A stretch of DNA of 64,000 nt from Rhodobacter aestuarii (GTDB lineage: Bacteria; Pseudomonadota; Alphaproteobacteria; Rhodobacterales; Rhodobacteraceae), in contig NZ_FTOG01000007.1 in NCBI RefSeq assembly GCF_900156655.1, positions 124,001-188,000 of the forward strand, read 5' to 3'. A model generated the notes under the pieces. That model searched no databases, had not been told where the DNA came from, and was given only the letters and a program-made list of their open reading frames with translations. This document shows positions 36,659 through 43,923 of the stretch, piece by piece (position 1 is the first letter of the stretch; every line of letters starts with the position of its first letter). The position numbers and the translations under genes are program-made.

Positions 36659-37533
36659 ACGAAGAAGTTCGCCACCTCCGGGCCACGGCTTTCCAAGCTT
36701 TTGCGCATTTTGCCAAAGGCTTGGGCTTCCAGCTGGCGGATCCGCTCTTTCGAAAGGCCCAGTTCTTCGCCCAAGCTTTCAAGCGTCCGGGGCGCGTCGA
36801 TCAAGCGACGTTGCACCACAATGTAACGCTCGCGGCCCGAGAGGTTATCCATCGCCTCGCCCAACCAGTTGCGCATCAGCGCGCCGTCATGCGCCTCGGT
36901 CACGCGGGTTTCGGGGCCCGCGCCATCATCTTCCAGCGCATCTACCCATTCGCGCCCTTCTTCATCCGAAGATTGCGGCGCATTGAGCGAGAAGTCAGAG
37001 CCCGCAAGGCGGCCCTCCATCATCTCCACATCGGCAAGCGGCACGCCAATGCTGGTGGCGACCCGCTGGCGCAATTGCGCGCCGTCAAGCTCTTCGCCCT
37101 CGGCTTGGGCTTCGCGCAGAATTTGCGCCTGCACCCGGCGCATATTGAAAAACAGCGCCTTTTGCGAAGAGGTCGAACCCGTGCGCACCATCGACCAGTT
37201 GCGCATCACAAATTCTTGGATTGAGGCTTTGATCCACCAAACCGCATAGGTCGAAAAGCGCACGCCGCGATCTGGGTCGAATTTATCGGCCGCTTTCATC
37301 AGCCCGAGCGAGGCTTCCTGAATGAGGTCATTCATCGGCGCGCCGTAGCGGCGGAACTTTGAGGCCATCGAAACGGCGAGCCGCATGTAAGCGCTGACGA
37401 GCCGATGAAGTGCAACCTCATCGCGGTGGTCGCGCCACGCGCGGGCGAGGTTCGCCTCGGTCTCGGCATCCAGATATTCGGCGCGCATTGCTTGCCGCGC
37501 TAGGGTGTCGTCTGTCATTCCATCGAGTGCCAT
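36655..37533 (-). CDS. rpoH2: RNA polymerase sigma factor, RpoH family (RpoHII type)
   Basis: A 292-residue group 3 sigma factor. Region 2 is clear (MRLAVSMASKFRRYGAPMNDLIQEASLGLMKA and FSTYAVWWIKASIQEFVMRNW) and the RpoH box is present (TGSTSSQKALFFNMRR). Region 4 ends LGLSKERIRQLEAQAFGKMRK. It lacks the QEIRKFPML-like N-terminus of classical RpoH and starts MALDGMTDDTLA, which resembles RpoHII of Rhodobacter sphaeroides, known for control of singlet-oxygen and oxidative stress genes. The start at 37533 follows GGGGAG. It heads a leftward cluster that could extend through chaN, coaBC, dut and thiF. Confidence 0.9.
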   Translation of the reverse strand: MALDGMTDDTLARQAMRAEYLDAETEANLARAWRDHRDEVALHRLVSAYMRLAVSMASKFRRYGAPMNDLIQEASLGLMKAADKFDPDRGVRFSTYAVWWIKASIQEFVMRNWSMVRTGSTSSQKALFFNMRRVQAQILREAQAEGEELDGAQLRQRVATSIGVPLADVEMMEGRLAGSDFSLNAPQSSDEEGREWVDALEDDGAGPETRVTEAHDGALMRNWLGEAMDNLSGRERYIVVQRRLIDAPRTLESLGEELGLSKERIRQLEAQAFGKMRKSLESRGPEVANFFV

Positions 37534-37879
37534 GTCCAGTCTCCCCGGGTTCTGCGACCCGCTGTTGGCTTGCTCCCTGCGGTCACTGTGACAGAAACGC
37601 GCACCGATGTCTTTTGGTTGCACTGTGCGTCACAAAAAATTCAGTGTTCGGAAATGCGCAGAGGCAACCTTTTGGAAATACGTAGAATATTGCGCATCAC
37701 GGCTACGTGAGTGGCATTTTTCGCGGTTTGTTGAGGCTGGGATGCATAATTTCAAGCCTCGAAAGCCGCTTGCGTTGCGCTAAAGCGATTCCCTCATAGC
37801 GGGAAAATTCTTGATCGCATTCCCCCTTGCGGACCATGCTGGCGGGGCAGTGTTGGGTAAGTGTTTGGGTGGTGTGTGC
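37534..37879. promoter_or_regulatory. Divergent rpoHII/comM intergenic region
   Basis: This 346-base stretch has no gene I can support. It is more AT-rich than its surroundings between 37610 and 37720. It contains two small palindromes, GTCACTGTGAC (37582-37592) and GCACTGTGC (37620-37628), with centres 37 bases apart, ahead of the sigma-factor gene. I looked for a clear RpoE-type promoter (TGATCC plus a suitable -10) and did not find one. Confidence 0.45.
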
Positions 37880-39394
37880 ATGGTGGCCAGAACCTATACC
37901 GTGGCCTTTGAAGGGGTCGAGGCGCGCCCGGTTGAGGTCCAATGCGCCTTGGCCACCGGTATGCCTTCTTTCTCCATCGTGGGCCTGCCGGACAAAGCCG
38001 TGAGCGAGGCGAAAGAGCGGGTGCGGGCGGCTTTGGCGGCGTTGTCGATTGCGCTGCCGATGCGGCGCATTACCATCAACCTTTCGCCTGCCGATTTGCC
38101 CAAAGAAGGCTCGCATTTCGATCTGCCCATCGCTTTGGCGCTTTTGGCGGCCATCGACATTGTGCCCCGCGAAGAGGTGGAGGGGTTGGTCGCGATTGGC
38201 GAATTGGCGCTTGATGGGCGATTGGTGCCCGTGGTCGGTGCGCTTCCTGCCGCAATGGCAGCGGCAAGCGAAGATAAGGCGCTCATCTGCCCGCAGGATT
38301 GTGGGGCCGAAGCCGCGTGGGTTGGTGCGACCGACGTTTTTGGCCCCGCCACGCTGACCGAAGCTTTGCAGCATTTGAGCGGTCAAAGGCCGCTTGCCCC
38401 CGCGCAACCGGGCGAGGTGGTGGCGCCGCAAAGCCCGCGTGATTTGCGTGATGTGAAAGGCCAAGAACGGGCCAAACGCGCTTTGGAAATTGCCGCCGCT
38501 GGGCGTCATCATCTGTTTTTGGTTGGCCCGCCGGGGTCGGGGAAGTCGATGCTGGCCGCGCGGCTGCCGGGCATTTTGCCGCCGCTTTCGGCGATGGAGG
38601 CGTTGGAGACCTCGATGGTACATTCGCTTTCGGGGCTTTTGTCCGAAGGTGGCATTTCTCGCACGCGCCCCTTTCGCGAGCCGCATCATACTGCCTCGAT
38701 GGCGGCGATGATCGGCGGCGGGCGTGGGGCGAAGCCGGGCGAGGTGAGCTTGGCGCATAATGGCGTTTTGTTCATGGATGAGTTCCCCGAATTTCCCCGC
38801 ACGGTGCTGGAGACGCTGCGCCAACCGATTGAAACCGGCGAGGTTGTGGTGGCCCGCGCCAACGCCCATGTGCGCTACCCTTGCCGGTTTTTGTTAATTG
38901 CCGCGGCGAACCCCTGCCGCTGCGGTTACCTAGGCGACCCGGCGCGGGCGTGCGCGCGGGTACCGCAATGCGGGGCGGATTATCTTGGGCGCATTTCCGG
39001 CCCGCTGATGGATCGGTTTGATCTGCGGATTGAAGTGCCGGGGGTGGATTGGCGGGAGTTAGACCTACCCTCCGCAGGCGATAGTTCCGGCACGGTGGCC
39101 GCACGGGTGGCACAGGCGCGCGACGTGCAGGCCAAACGCTATGAACATCACACGAGCGTGCGGGTGAATGCCGAAGCCGAAGGGGCGGTGTTGGAAGAGA
39201 TTGCGCCGCTCGATGCCGAGGGGCGCGAATTGTTGGGCAAAGTGTCAGAACGCTTTGGGCTGACCGCGCGTGGCTATCACCGCGTCTTGCGCACCGCACG
39301 CACGATTGCGGACCTAGAGGGCGCGGCCCAAGTGCGCGCCCCCCATTTGGCGGAAGCTGTGAGTTACCGGATCAGTTTCGCGCAGACAGGCTAA
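37880..39394 (+). CDS. comM: ComM/YifB-family AAA+ ATPase (Mg-chelatase-like)
   Basis: A 504-residue ATPase of the ComM family. In naturally competent bacteria ComM is a branch-migration helicase that helps integrate foreign DNA. It has the N-terminal ChlI domain (GMPSFSIVGLPDKAVSEAKERV), Walker A GPPGSGKSML near residue 220, Walker B VLFMDEFPEF near residue 300, and the C-terminal domain with LTARGYHRVLRTARTIADLEG. A cysteine cluster (NPCRCGYLGDPARAC) near residue 345 could bind zinc, as in the family. The start at 37880 has a weak ribosome site. Its last 23 bases overlap the convergent hydrolase gene. Confidence 0.92.
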   Translation: MVARTYTVAFEGVEARPVEVQCALATGMPSFSIVGLPDKAVSEAKERVRAALAALSIALPMRRITINLSPADLPKEGSHFDLPIALALLAAIDIVPREEVEGLVAIGELALDGRLVPVVGALPAAMAAASEDKALICPQDCGAEAAWVGATDVFGPATLTEALQHLSGQRPLAPAQPGEVVAPQSPRDLRDVKGQERAKRALEIAAAGRHHLFLVGPPGSGKSMLAARLPGILPPLSAMEALETSMVHSLSGLLSEGGISRTRPFREPHHTASMAAMIGGGRGAKPGEVSLAHNGVLFMDEFPEFPRTVLETLRQPIETGEVVVARANAHVRYPCRFLLIAAANPCRCGYLGDPARACARVPQCGADYLGRISGPLMDRFDLRIEVPGVDWRELDLPSAGDSSGTVAARVAQARDVQAKRYEHHTSVRVNAEAEGAVLEEIAPLDAEGRELLGKVSERFGLTARGYHRVLRTARTIADLEGAAQVRAPHLAEAVSYRISFAQTG

Positions 39395-40283
39395 GGCATT
39401 TGCGCGCGAAATCGGCGGCATCGCGCAGCGCCGCGCGTGCTTCTGGCACCCAGCCATCGAACATCTGCCAGACATGGGGTGCATCGGGCCAAAGCTGCAG
39501 CGTCACATCAACGCCCGCGTCGCGCAGTTTGTGCTCCAAGAACATCGCATCATCGCGCAAAATATCGCGTTCCGAGGTTTGCAAAAGCACCGGCGGGCAA
39601 TTGGGGTAGCTGGCGTAAAGCGGGGACACGGCCGGGTCATCGGCGCGGTGGCCGTTGAGGTAATATTGCGCGACCTCTTCCATCCGCTCGGCAGCAAGCA
39701 TCGGGTCCCGGTCTTCCAAAAGCACCAGTGAAGGCGAGGCCCCGGTTAGGTCCGTCCAAGGCGAAAACGCAATGATCCCCGCAGGCCGATGCCCCGCTTT
39801 GCACAGCCGCGCCAGCAGCGACAGCGCCAAGCCTGCCCCGGCACTATCGCCCGAAAGCACAATGTTTTCTGCCGCGTAGCCCTTAGCCACCAAATCCTCA
39901 AACGCGGCTTCGGCATCATTGAGCGCGGCGGGGTAGGGGTGTTCGGGCGCCAGCCGATAGGCGGGGGCAATCACCTCTACCTGCGCCAGCCGCGCCAGCC
40001 GACTCAGCATCGCTTTATGCGTGTTGGGGCTGCCCGCGATGAAAGCACCGCCGTGGAAATGCAAAATCACCTTGTCGGGGATGGTCTTGCCCGAGCGGAT
40101 CGAAAGCGCCGGACGCCCCGCCAAACTCATCGGCACCGCCACCGTGCAAGGGGCCGAGCGTGCGCCATAGCGGGCCCAGCGCTCCATATCATTGCGCAGC
40201 TTCTCAGGCTCCGAAACCTTGCGCAGATAGGGTTTGGTGGTCAGACGCAGCGCCGCGTTCAGAAGGGTCAGTTGCAGGCTCAT
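39372..40283 (-). CDS. Alpha/beta hydrolase, hormone-sensitive lipase group
   Basis: A 303-residue esterase of the hormone-sensitive-lipase family. The oxyanion motif is [12 protein letters not shown] near residue 78, the nucleophile elbow is GDSAGAG near residue 145, and the catalytic Asp and His are in DILRDDA and APHVW near residues 245 and 275. Its ATG overlaps the gshB stop by four bases. No signal peptide is visible, so it is probably cytoplasmic. The substrate is likely a short-chain ester; nothing narrower can be read. Confidence 0.9.
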   Translation of the reverse strand: MSLQLTLLNAALRLTTKPYLRKVSEPEKLRNDMERWARYGARSAPCTVAVPMSLAGRPALSIRSGKTIPDKVILHFHGGAFIAGSPNTHKAMLSRLARLAQVEVIAPAYRLAPEHPYPAALNDAEAAFEDLVAKGYAAENIVLSGDSAGAGLALSLLARLCKAGHRPAGIIAFSPWTDLTGASPSLVLLEDRDPMLAAERMEEVAQYYLNGHRADDPAVSPLYASYPNCPPVLLQTSERDILRDDAMFLEHKLRDAGVDVTLQLWPDAPHVWQMFDGWVPEARAALRDAADFARKCLSLSARN

Positions 40284-41230
40284 TGCGCGGCCTCCCGCTC
40301 GGCCTCGATCACCTCCCAAATGCGGGCGGCGGCATTGGTGCCATCAAACCGCTCAAGCTCTTGCAGGCCGGTGGGGGAGGTCACGTTGATCTCTGTGAGC
40401 CAATCGCCAATCACGTCGATGCCGACAAAAATCTGCCCCTTTTCGCGCAGAAGCGGGCCGATGGCGGCGCAAATCTCTAGCTCGCGATCGGTAAGCTTGG
40501 TGGGTTCTGGCCGCCCACCCACATGCATGTTGGAGCGGGTTTCGCCCGCTGCAGGGACGCGGTTGATCGCGCCGACCGGCTCGCCATTCACCAGCAAGAT
40601 ACGTTTGTCACCTTGGGTCACCGCAGGCAGGTATTTTTGCACAATCAGCGGCTCACGGTTGATGCCGCTAAACAGCTCATGCAGCGAGGCAAGGTTGCGG
40701 TCATTCGCATCAAGCCGGAACACCCCCGCGCCGCCATTGCCGTAAAGCGGCTTCAAAATCACATCGCCATGCTTGGCTTTGAAATCGCGGATCACCTGCA
40801 GATCGCGCGCGACCAAAGTGGGCGGCGTCAGGTCTGGAAAATCCAGCACCAGCAGTTTTTCGGGGTAGTTACGCACCCAAAACGGGTTGTTGACCACCAA
40901 GGTTTTGGGGTGAATGCGGTCCAACAGGTGGGTGGTGGTGATATAGCCCATGTCAAAGGGCGGGTCTTGGCGCAGCCAAACCACGTCAAGGCTGGCCAGA
41001 TCGACCTCAACCTCATCGCCCAAGCTGAAATGGTTGCCCTTCTCGCGGCGCAACTCCAGCGGCCAGCCGCGCGCCATCACCTTGCCTTCGCGGTAAAACA
41101 TCTTGTCGGGCGTGTAGTAAAATAGGCTGTGGCCACGCGCCTGCGCCTCAAGCCCAATGCGGAAGGTGCTGTCGCCCGAGATGTCGATCCCGGCGATTGG
41201 GTCCATTTGCAGTGCTACTTTCAAGGCCAT
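40280..41230 (-). CDS. gshB: Glutathione synthetase
   Basis: Adds glycine to gamma-glutamylcysteine with ATP, the last step of glutathione synthesis. The 316 residues match the bacterial ATP-grasp enzyme. Visible segments are [18 protein letters not shown] at the N-terminus, [20 protein letters not shown] near residue 90, [17 protein letters not shown] near residue 160, and [20 protein letters not shown] near the C-terminus. The start at 41230 follows AAAGGGGG; an ATG at 41245 lies within that site and is rejected. It is the first gene of a pair with the hydrolase. Confidence 0.97.
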   Translation of the reverse strand: MALKVALQMDPIAGIDISGDSTFRIGLEAQARGHSLFYYTPDKMFYREGKVMARGWPLELRREKGNHFSLGDEVEVDLASLDVVWLRQDPPFDMGYITTTHLLDRIHPKTLVVNNPFWVRNYPEKLLVLDFPDLTPPTLVARDLQVIRDFKAKHGDVILKPLYGNGGAGVFRLDANDRNLASLHELFSGINREPLIVQKYLPAVTQGDKRILLVNGEPVGAINRVPAAGETRSNMHVGGRPEPTKLTDRELEICAAIGPLLREKGQIFVGIDVIGDWLTEINVTSPTGLQELERFDGTNAAARIWEVIEAEREAAQ

Positions 41231-41312
41231 GACGCCCCCTTTCATTCATCTCTAGATGCCCCGCGCGGGGAGGCGATGCAATCCGCAGCGTGGTGAACAG
41301 CCCGTGAGGACT

Positions 41313-41693
41313 TCAGCCGAATATATGTGCATTTTCGACAATTTCGATAACGCCGCGCTGATCGACCAACGCAAGATCCAGCCGCATGTCTGTTGCGGCC
41401 AGTTCGGGGCGGGCGGCGACGAATTCTTCCGCCGAAAGCGCGATGCGGTTCAGTTGCTTGGGGAGCAGATGTTCGGCGGCGCTTGCATGTGTGGCGGAGT
41501 GTTTCACCTCGACAAAGACCACCACGCCATCGCGGGAAATGATCAGATCAATCTCGCCGCCATATTGGCCGCGCCAGCGGGTGGCGAGGATCGAAAATCC
41601 CGCGCGTTCGTAGTGTTGGGCCACCTGTGCCTCGGCAGCAAGGCCCGCGTGATGGGCCATGCGGCCCCGCGTGCTACGGCGATCATTCCCCAT
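41313..41693 (-). CDS. yraN: YraN-family (UPF0102) nuclease-like protein
   Basis: A 126-residue protein of the YraN family, with a restriction-endonuclease-like fold and no firmly known role. The metal-binding pattern is GGEIDLIISRDGVVVFVEVKHS (Glu, Asp, Glu-x-Lys). The start is uncertain: ATG at 41693 overlaps the rsmI stop, while ATG at 41660 is shorter and has a poorer ribosome site. The rsmI-yraN order next to an LppC-type lipoprotein gene is widely conserved in Proteobacteria. Confidence 0.9.
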   Translation of the reverse strand: MGNDRRSTRGRMAHHAGLAAEAQVAQHYERAGFSILATRWRGQYGGEIDLIISRDGVVVFVEVKHSATHASAAEHLLPKQLNRIALSAEEFVAARPELAATDMRLDLALVDQRGVIEIVENAHIFG

Positions 41694-42597
41694 CACGGTC
41701 AAGTGCAAGCGCGCGTTGGTAGACCTCGCGCCGGGGTAGGCCGAGGGCTTGCGCAACTTCGCTCGCCGCCTCTTTCACCCGCATCCGGCCAAGCCTATCG
41801 CGCAACGCGGCATCAATATCTTCGGGGCCAAAGCGGGGGCCGTGCGGGCGATCCAGCAAGACCACAATCTCACCCTTGATGGGCGCGGTTTCGAGGCTCT
41901 CGATCAGTTCCGCTACGGTGCCCCGGCGCACTTCTTCAAAGCGTTTGGTGAGTTCGCGGCACAAAACGGCGCGACGCTCGGGCCCAAAGGTTTCTGCCAA
42001 ATCGGCGAGCATGGCCGCCACCCGTTTGGGTGATTCATAGAAGATCACCGTGGCTTGCAGATCAGCCATTTCAGAAAGCCACTTGCGGCGCGCGCTTTGC
42101 GTGTTGGGCGGAAAGCCCGCAAATAGGAACCGATCCGACGGCAGGCCAGAGACGGTCAGCGCGGCGAGCACCGCCGATGGGCCGGGCGCGGCAAAGACGT
42201 CATAGCCCTCGGCAATGGCGGCGCGGCCCAATTGAAAGCCGGGGTCCGCCACCAAGGGCGTGCCTGCCTCAGATGCGTAGCCGACCGATTTGCCTTCGGC
42301 CAAAGCCGCCAAAAGACGCGGGCGGGCTTGTTCGCCATTATGATCGTGATAGGCGACCACCGCGCGGCCATTGAGCGGAATACCGTGAATTTCCATCAGA
42401 TGGCGCAAGGTGCGCGTGTCTTCGGCGGCAAGCACATCTGCCATGCGCAAAATATCCAGCGCGCGCAGGGTAATATCGCGCGCGGTGCCGATGGGGGTGG
42501 CAATGAAGTGCAGCCCCGGTGCCGGTTTGCGCGGCGCGCCGCCGAAGGTTTCGTTTTGCATCGGCACGCTTTCGCCCAAGTCGTTATCCGCTGTCAT
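41683..42597 (-). CDS. rsmI: 16S rRNA (cytidine(1402)-2'-O)-methyltransferase
   Basis: Methylates the ribose of C1402 in 16S rRNA using SAM, tuning the ribosomal P site. The 304-residue product has IATPIGTARDITLRAL near residue 32, AAEDTRTLRHL, SEAGTPLVADPGFQL near residue 100, and APGPSAVLAALTVSGLP, the usual order for this tetrapyrrole-methylase-like fold. The ATG at 42597 is taken; ATG at 42561 is the alternative, and neither has a strong ribosome site. It is divergent from the LppC-type gene with 96 bases between. Confidence 0.95.
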   Translation of the reverse strand: MTADNDLGESVPMQNETFGGAPRKPAPGLHFIATPIGTARDITLRALDILRMADVLAAEDTRTLRHLMEIHGIPLNGRAVVAYHDHNGEQARPRLLAALAEGKSVGYASEAGTPLVADPGFQLGRAAIAEGYDVFAAPGPSAVLAALTVSGLPSDRFLFAGFPPNTQSARRKWLSEMADLQATVIFYESPKRVAAMLADLAETFGPERRAVLCRELTKRFEEVRRGTVAELIESLETAPIKGEIVVLLDRPHGPRFGPEDIDAALRDRLGRMRVKEAASEVAQALGLPRREVYQRALALDRDGE

Positions 42598-42693
42598 GGT
42601 TATGCGTCCCGCTGCCAAGCCAAGTTTACTTATTAAGGCGGAACGCTTAGGGTTCGCCACAGTTAAACCCCCGCCGATCCGGAGGCCCATTTC

Positions 42694-43869
42694 ATGTTCG
42701 CTACTTTGCGCATCTCCCGCAACCCCCTGTTGCGGCTGTTCATTCTGTTCTCAGCTTTGTGGCTGGCAGCTTGCGAACCGATTCCCGGTGGCGGTGCTGG
42801 TCCGAGCCTTGGCGCGGGCGAAGCCGTGCCCGTGGCGCTTCTTGTCCCCTCGGGCTCGGGGGAGACGAATGACGAATTCTTGGCAACGTCGCTGCGCCAA
42901 GCAGCGGAATTGGCGATTTCTGACCTCAATGGCGTGAAGATAGACCTGCGCATCTACAACACTGGCGCACAGCCCGCGCAGGCCGCTGCGATGGCGACAA
43001 AAGCCGTGGATGAGGGGGCAAAGATCATTCTTGGCCCGGTTTATTCCGGCTCTGCCAATGCGGCAGCTGTCGCGGTGGCGGATCGTGGTGTGAGCGTTCT
43101 GGCCTTTTCCAACAACACCGATATCGCGGGCGGCAACCTCTTTGTCTTGGGGCCGACTTTCCCCAATACCGCGAACCGGATGGCGTCCTTCGCCGTGTCG
43201 CAAGGCAAGCGCCGGATTTTGGTTGTGAGCGAGCAGACGCTTGCGGGCCAAGTGGGCGCCAGTGCGATCAAAACCGCCGTTGGGCGCTTTGGTGGCTCGG
43301 TCGCGGGTGAGGTGAGCTTCCCCTATTCGCAAACCGATGTGGTCAATGCCGTGCCGCAAATCGCCAGCCGTGTGAAAGCGGGTGGGGTGGATGCGCTCTT
43401 TATCACCTCCGACGCGGGCGGTGCGCTGCCGCTTTTGGCGCAGATGTTGCCCGAGCAGGGCGTGAACCCCGCCGTCACCAAATTTATCGGCCTGACCCGG
43501 TGGGACACGCCGCCTGCCGCAATGGCGCTGCCGGGGCTGCAAGGGGGGTGGTTCGCATTGCCTGATCCGAACCTGAATGAGCGGTTCAGCGCGCGCTATC
43601 AAACGGCCTATGGCTCCGCGCCGCATCCGATCGCCGGGCTTGCCTATGATGGGATCGCGGCGATTGGTGCGTTGGTGAAATCGCGCAATCCCGACCCGCT
43701 GGGCCGTGCCGCGCTGACCCAACCCTCGGGCTTTGTTGGCGTGAATGGTATCTTCCGTCTGCGCCCCGATGGCACCAATGAACGCGGCCTTGCTGTGGCT
43801 GAAATTCGTGACGGGCGGGTGGTCGTGATTGATGCGGCGCCGCGCTCTTTCGGCGGGTTCGGCTTCTAA
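42694..43869 (+). CDS. Penicillin-binding protein activator, LppC/LpoA-like lipoprotein
   Basis: A 391-residue lipoprotein with a periplasmic binding-protein fold. The signal peptide ends in LWLAAC (lipobox, Cys about residue 27). The body is of the leucine-binding type (VPVALLVPSGSG, ELAISDLNG, KIILGPVYSGSANAAAVA). The family includes LpoA, the outer-membrane activator of the bifunctional PBP1A in Enterobacteria; this protein has only the C-terminal, binding-protein-like part, as usual outside the Gammaproteobacteria. The neighbouring rsmI and yraN genes support the family assignment. The exact PBP partner is unknown. Confidence 0.88.
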   Translation: MFATLRISRNPLLRLFILFSALWLAACEPIPGGGAGPSLGAGEAVPVALLVPSGSGETNDEFLATSLRQAAELAISDLNGVKIDLRIYNTGAQPAQAAAMATKAVDEGAKIILGPVYSGSANAAAVAVADRGVSVLAFSNNTDIAGGNLFVLGPTFPNTANRMASFAVSQGKRRILVVSEQTLAGQVGASAIKTAVGRFGGSVAGEVSFPYSQTDVVNAVPQIASRVKAGGVDALFITSDAGGALPLLAQMLPEQGVNPAVTKFIGLTRWDTPPAAMALPGLQGGWFALPDPNLNERFSARYQTAYGSAPHPIAGLAYDGIAAIGALVKSRNPDPLGRAALTQPSGFVGVNGIFRLRPDGTNERGLAVAEIRDGRVVVIDAAPRSFGGFGF

Positions 43870-43923
43870 GCCGACCGCCCAACCCAACCCGTGCCGCGAG
43901 GCCAATAGGGACATGAGGCTCAC

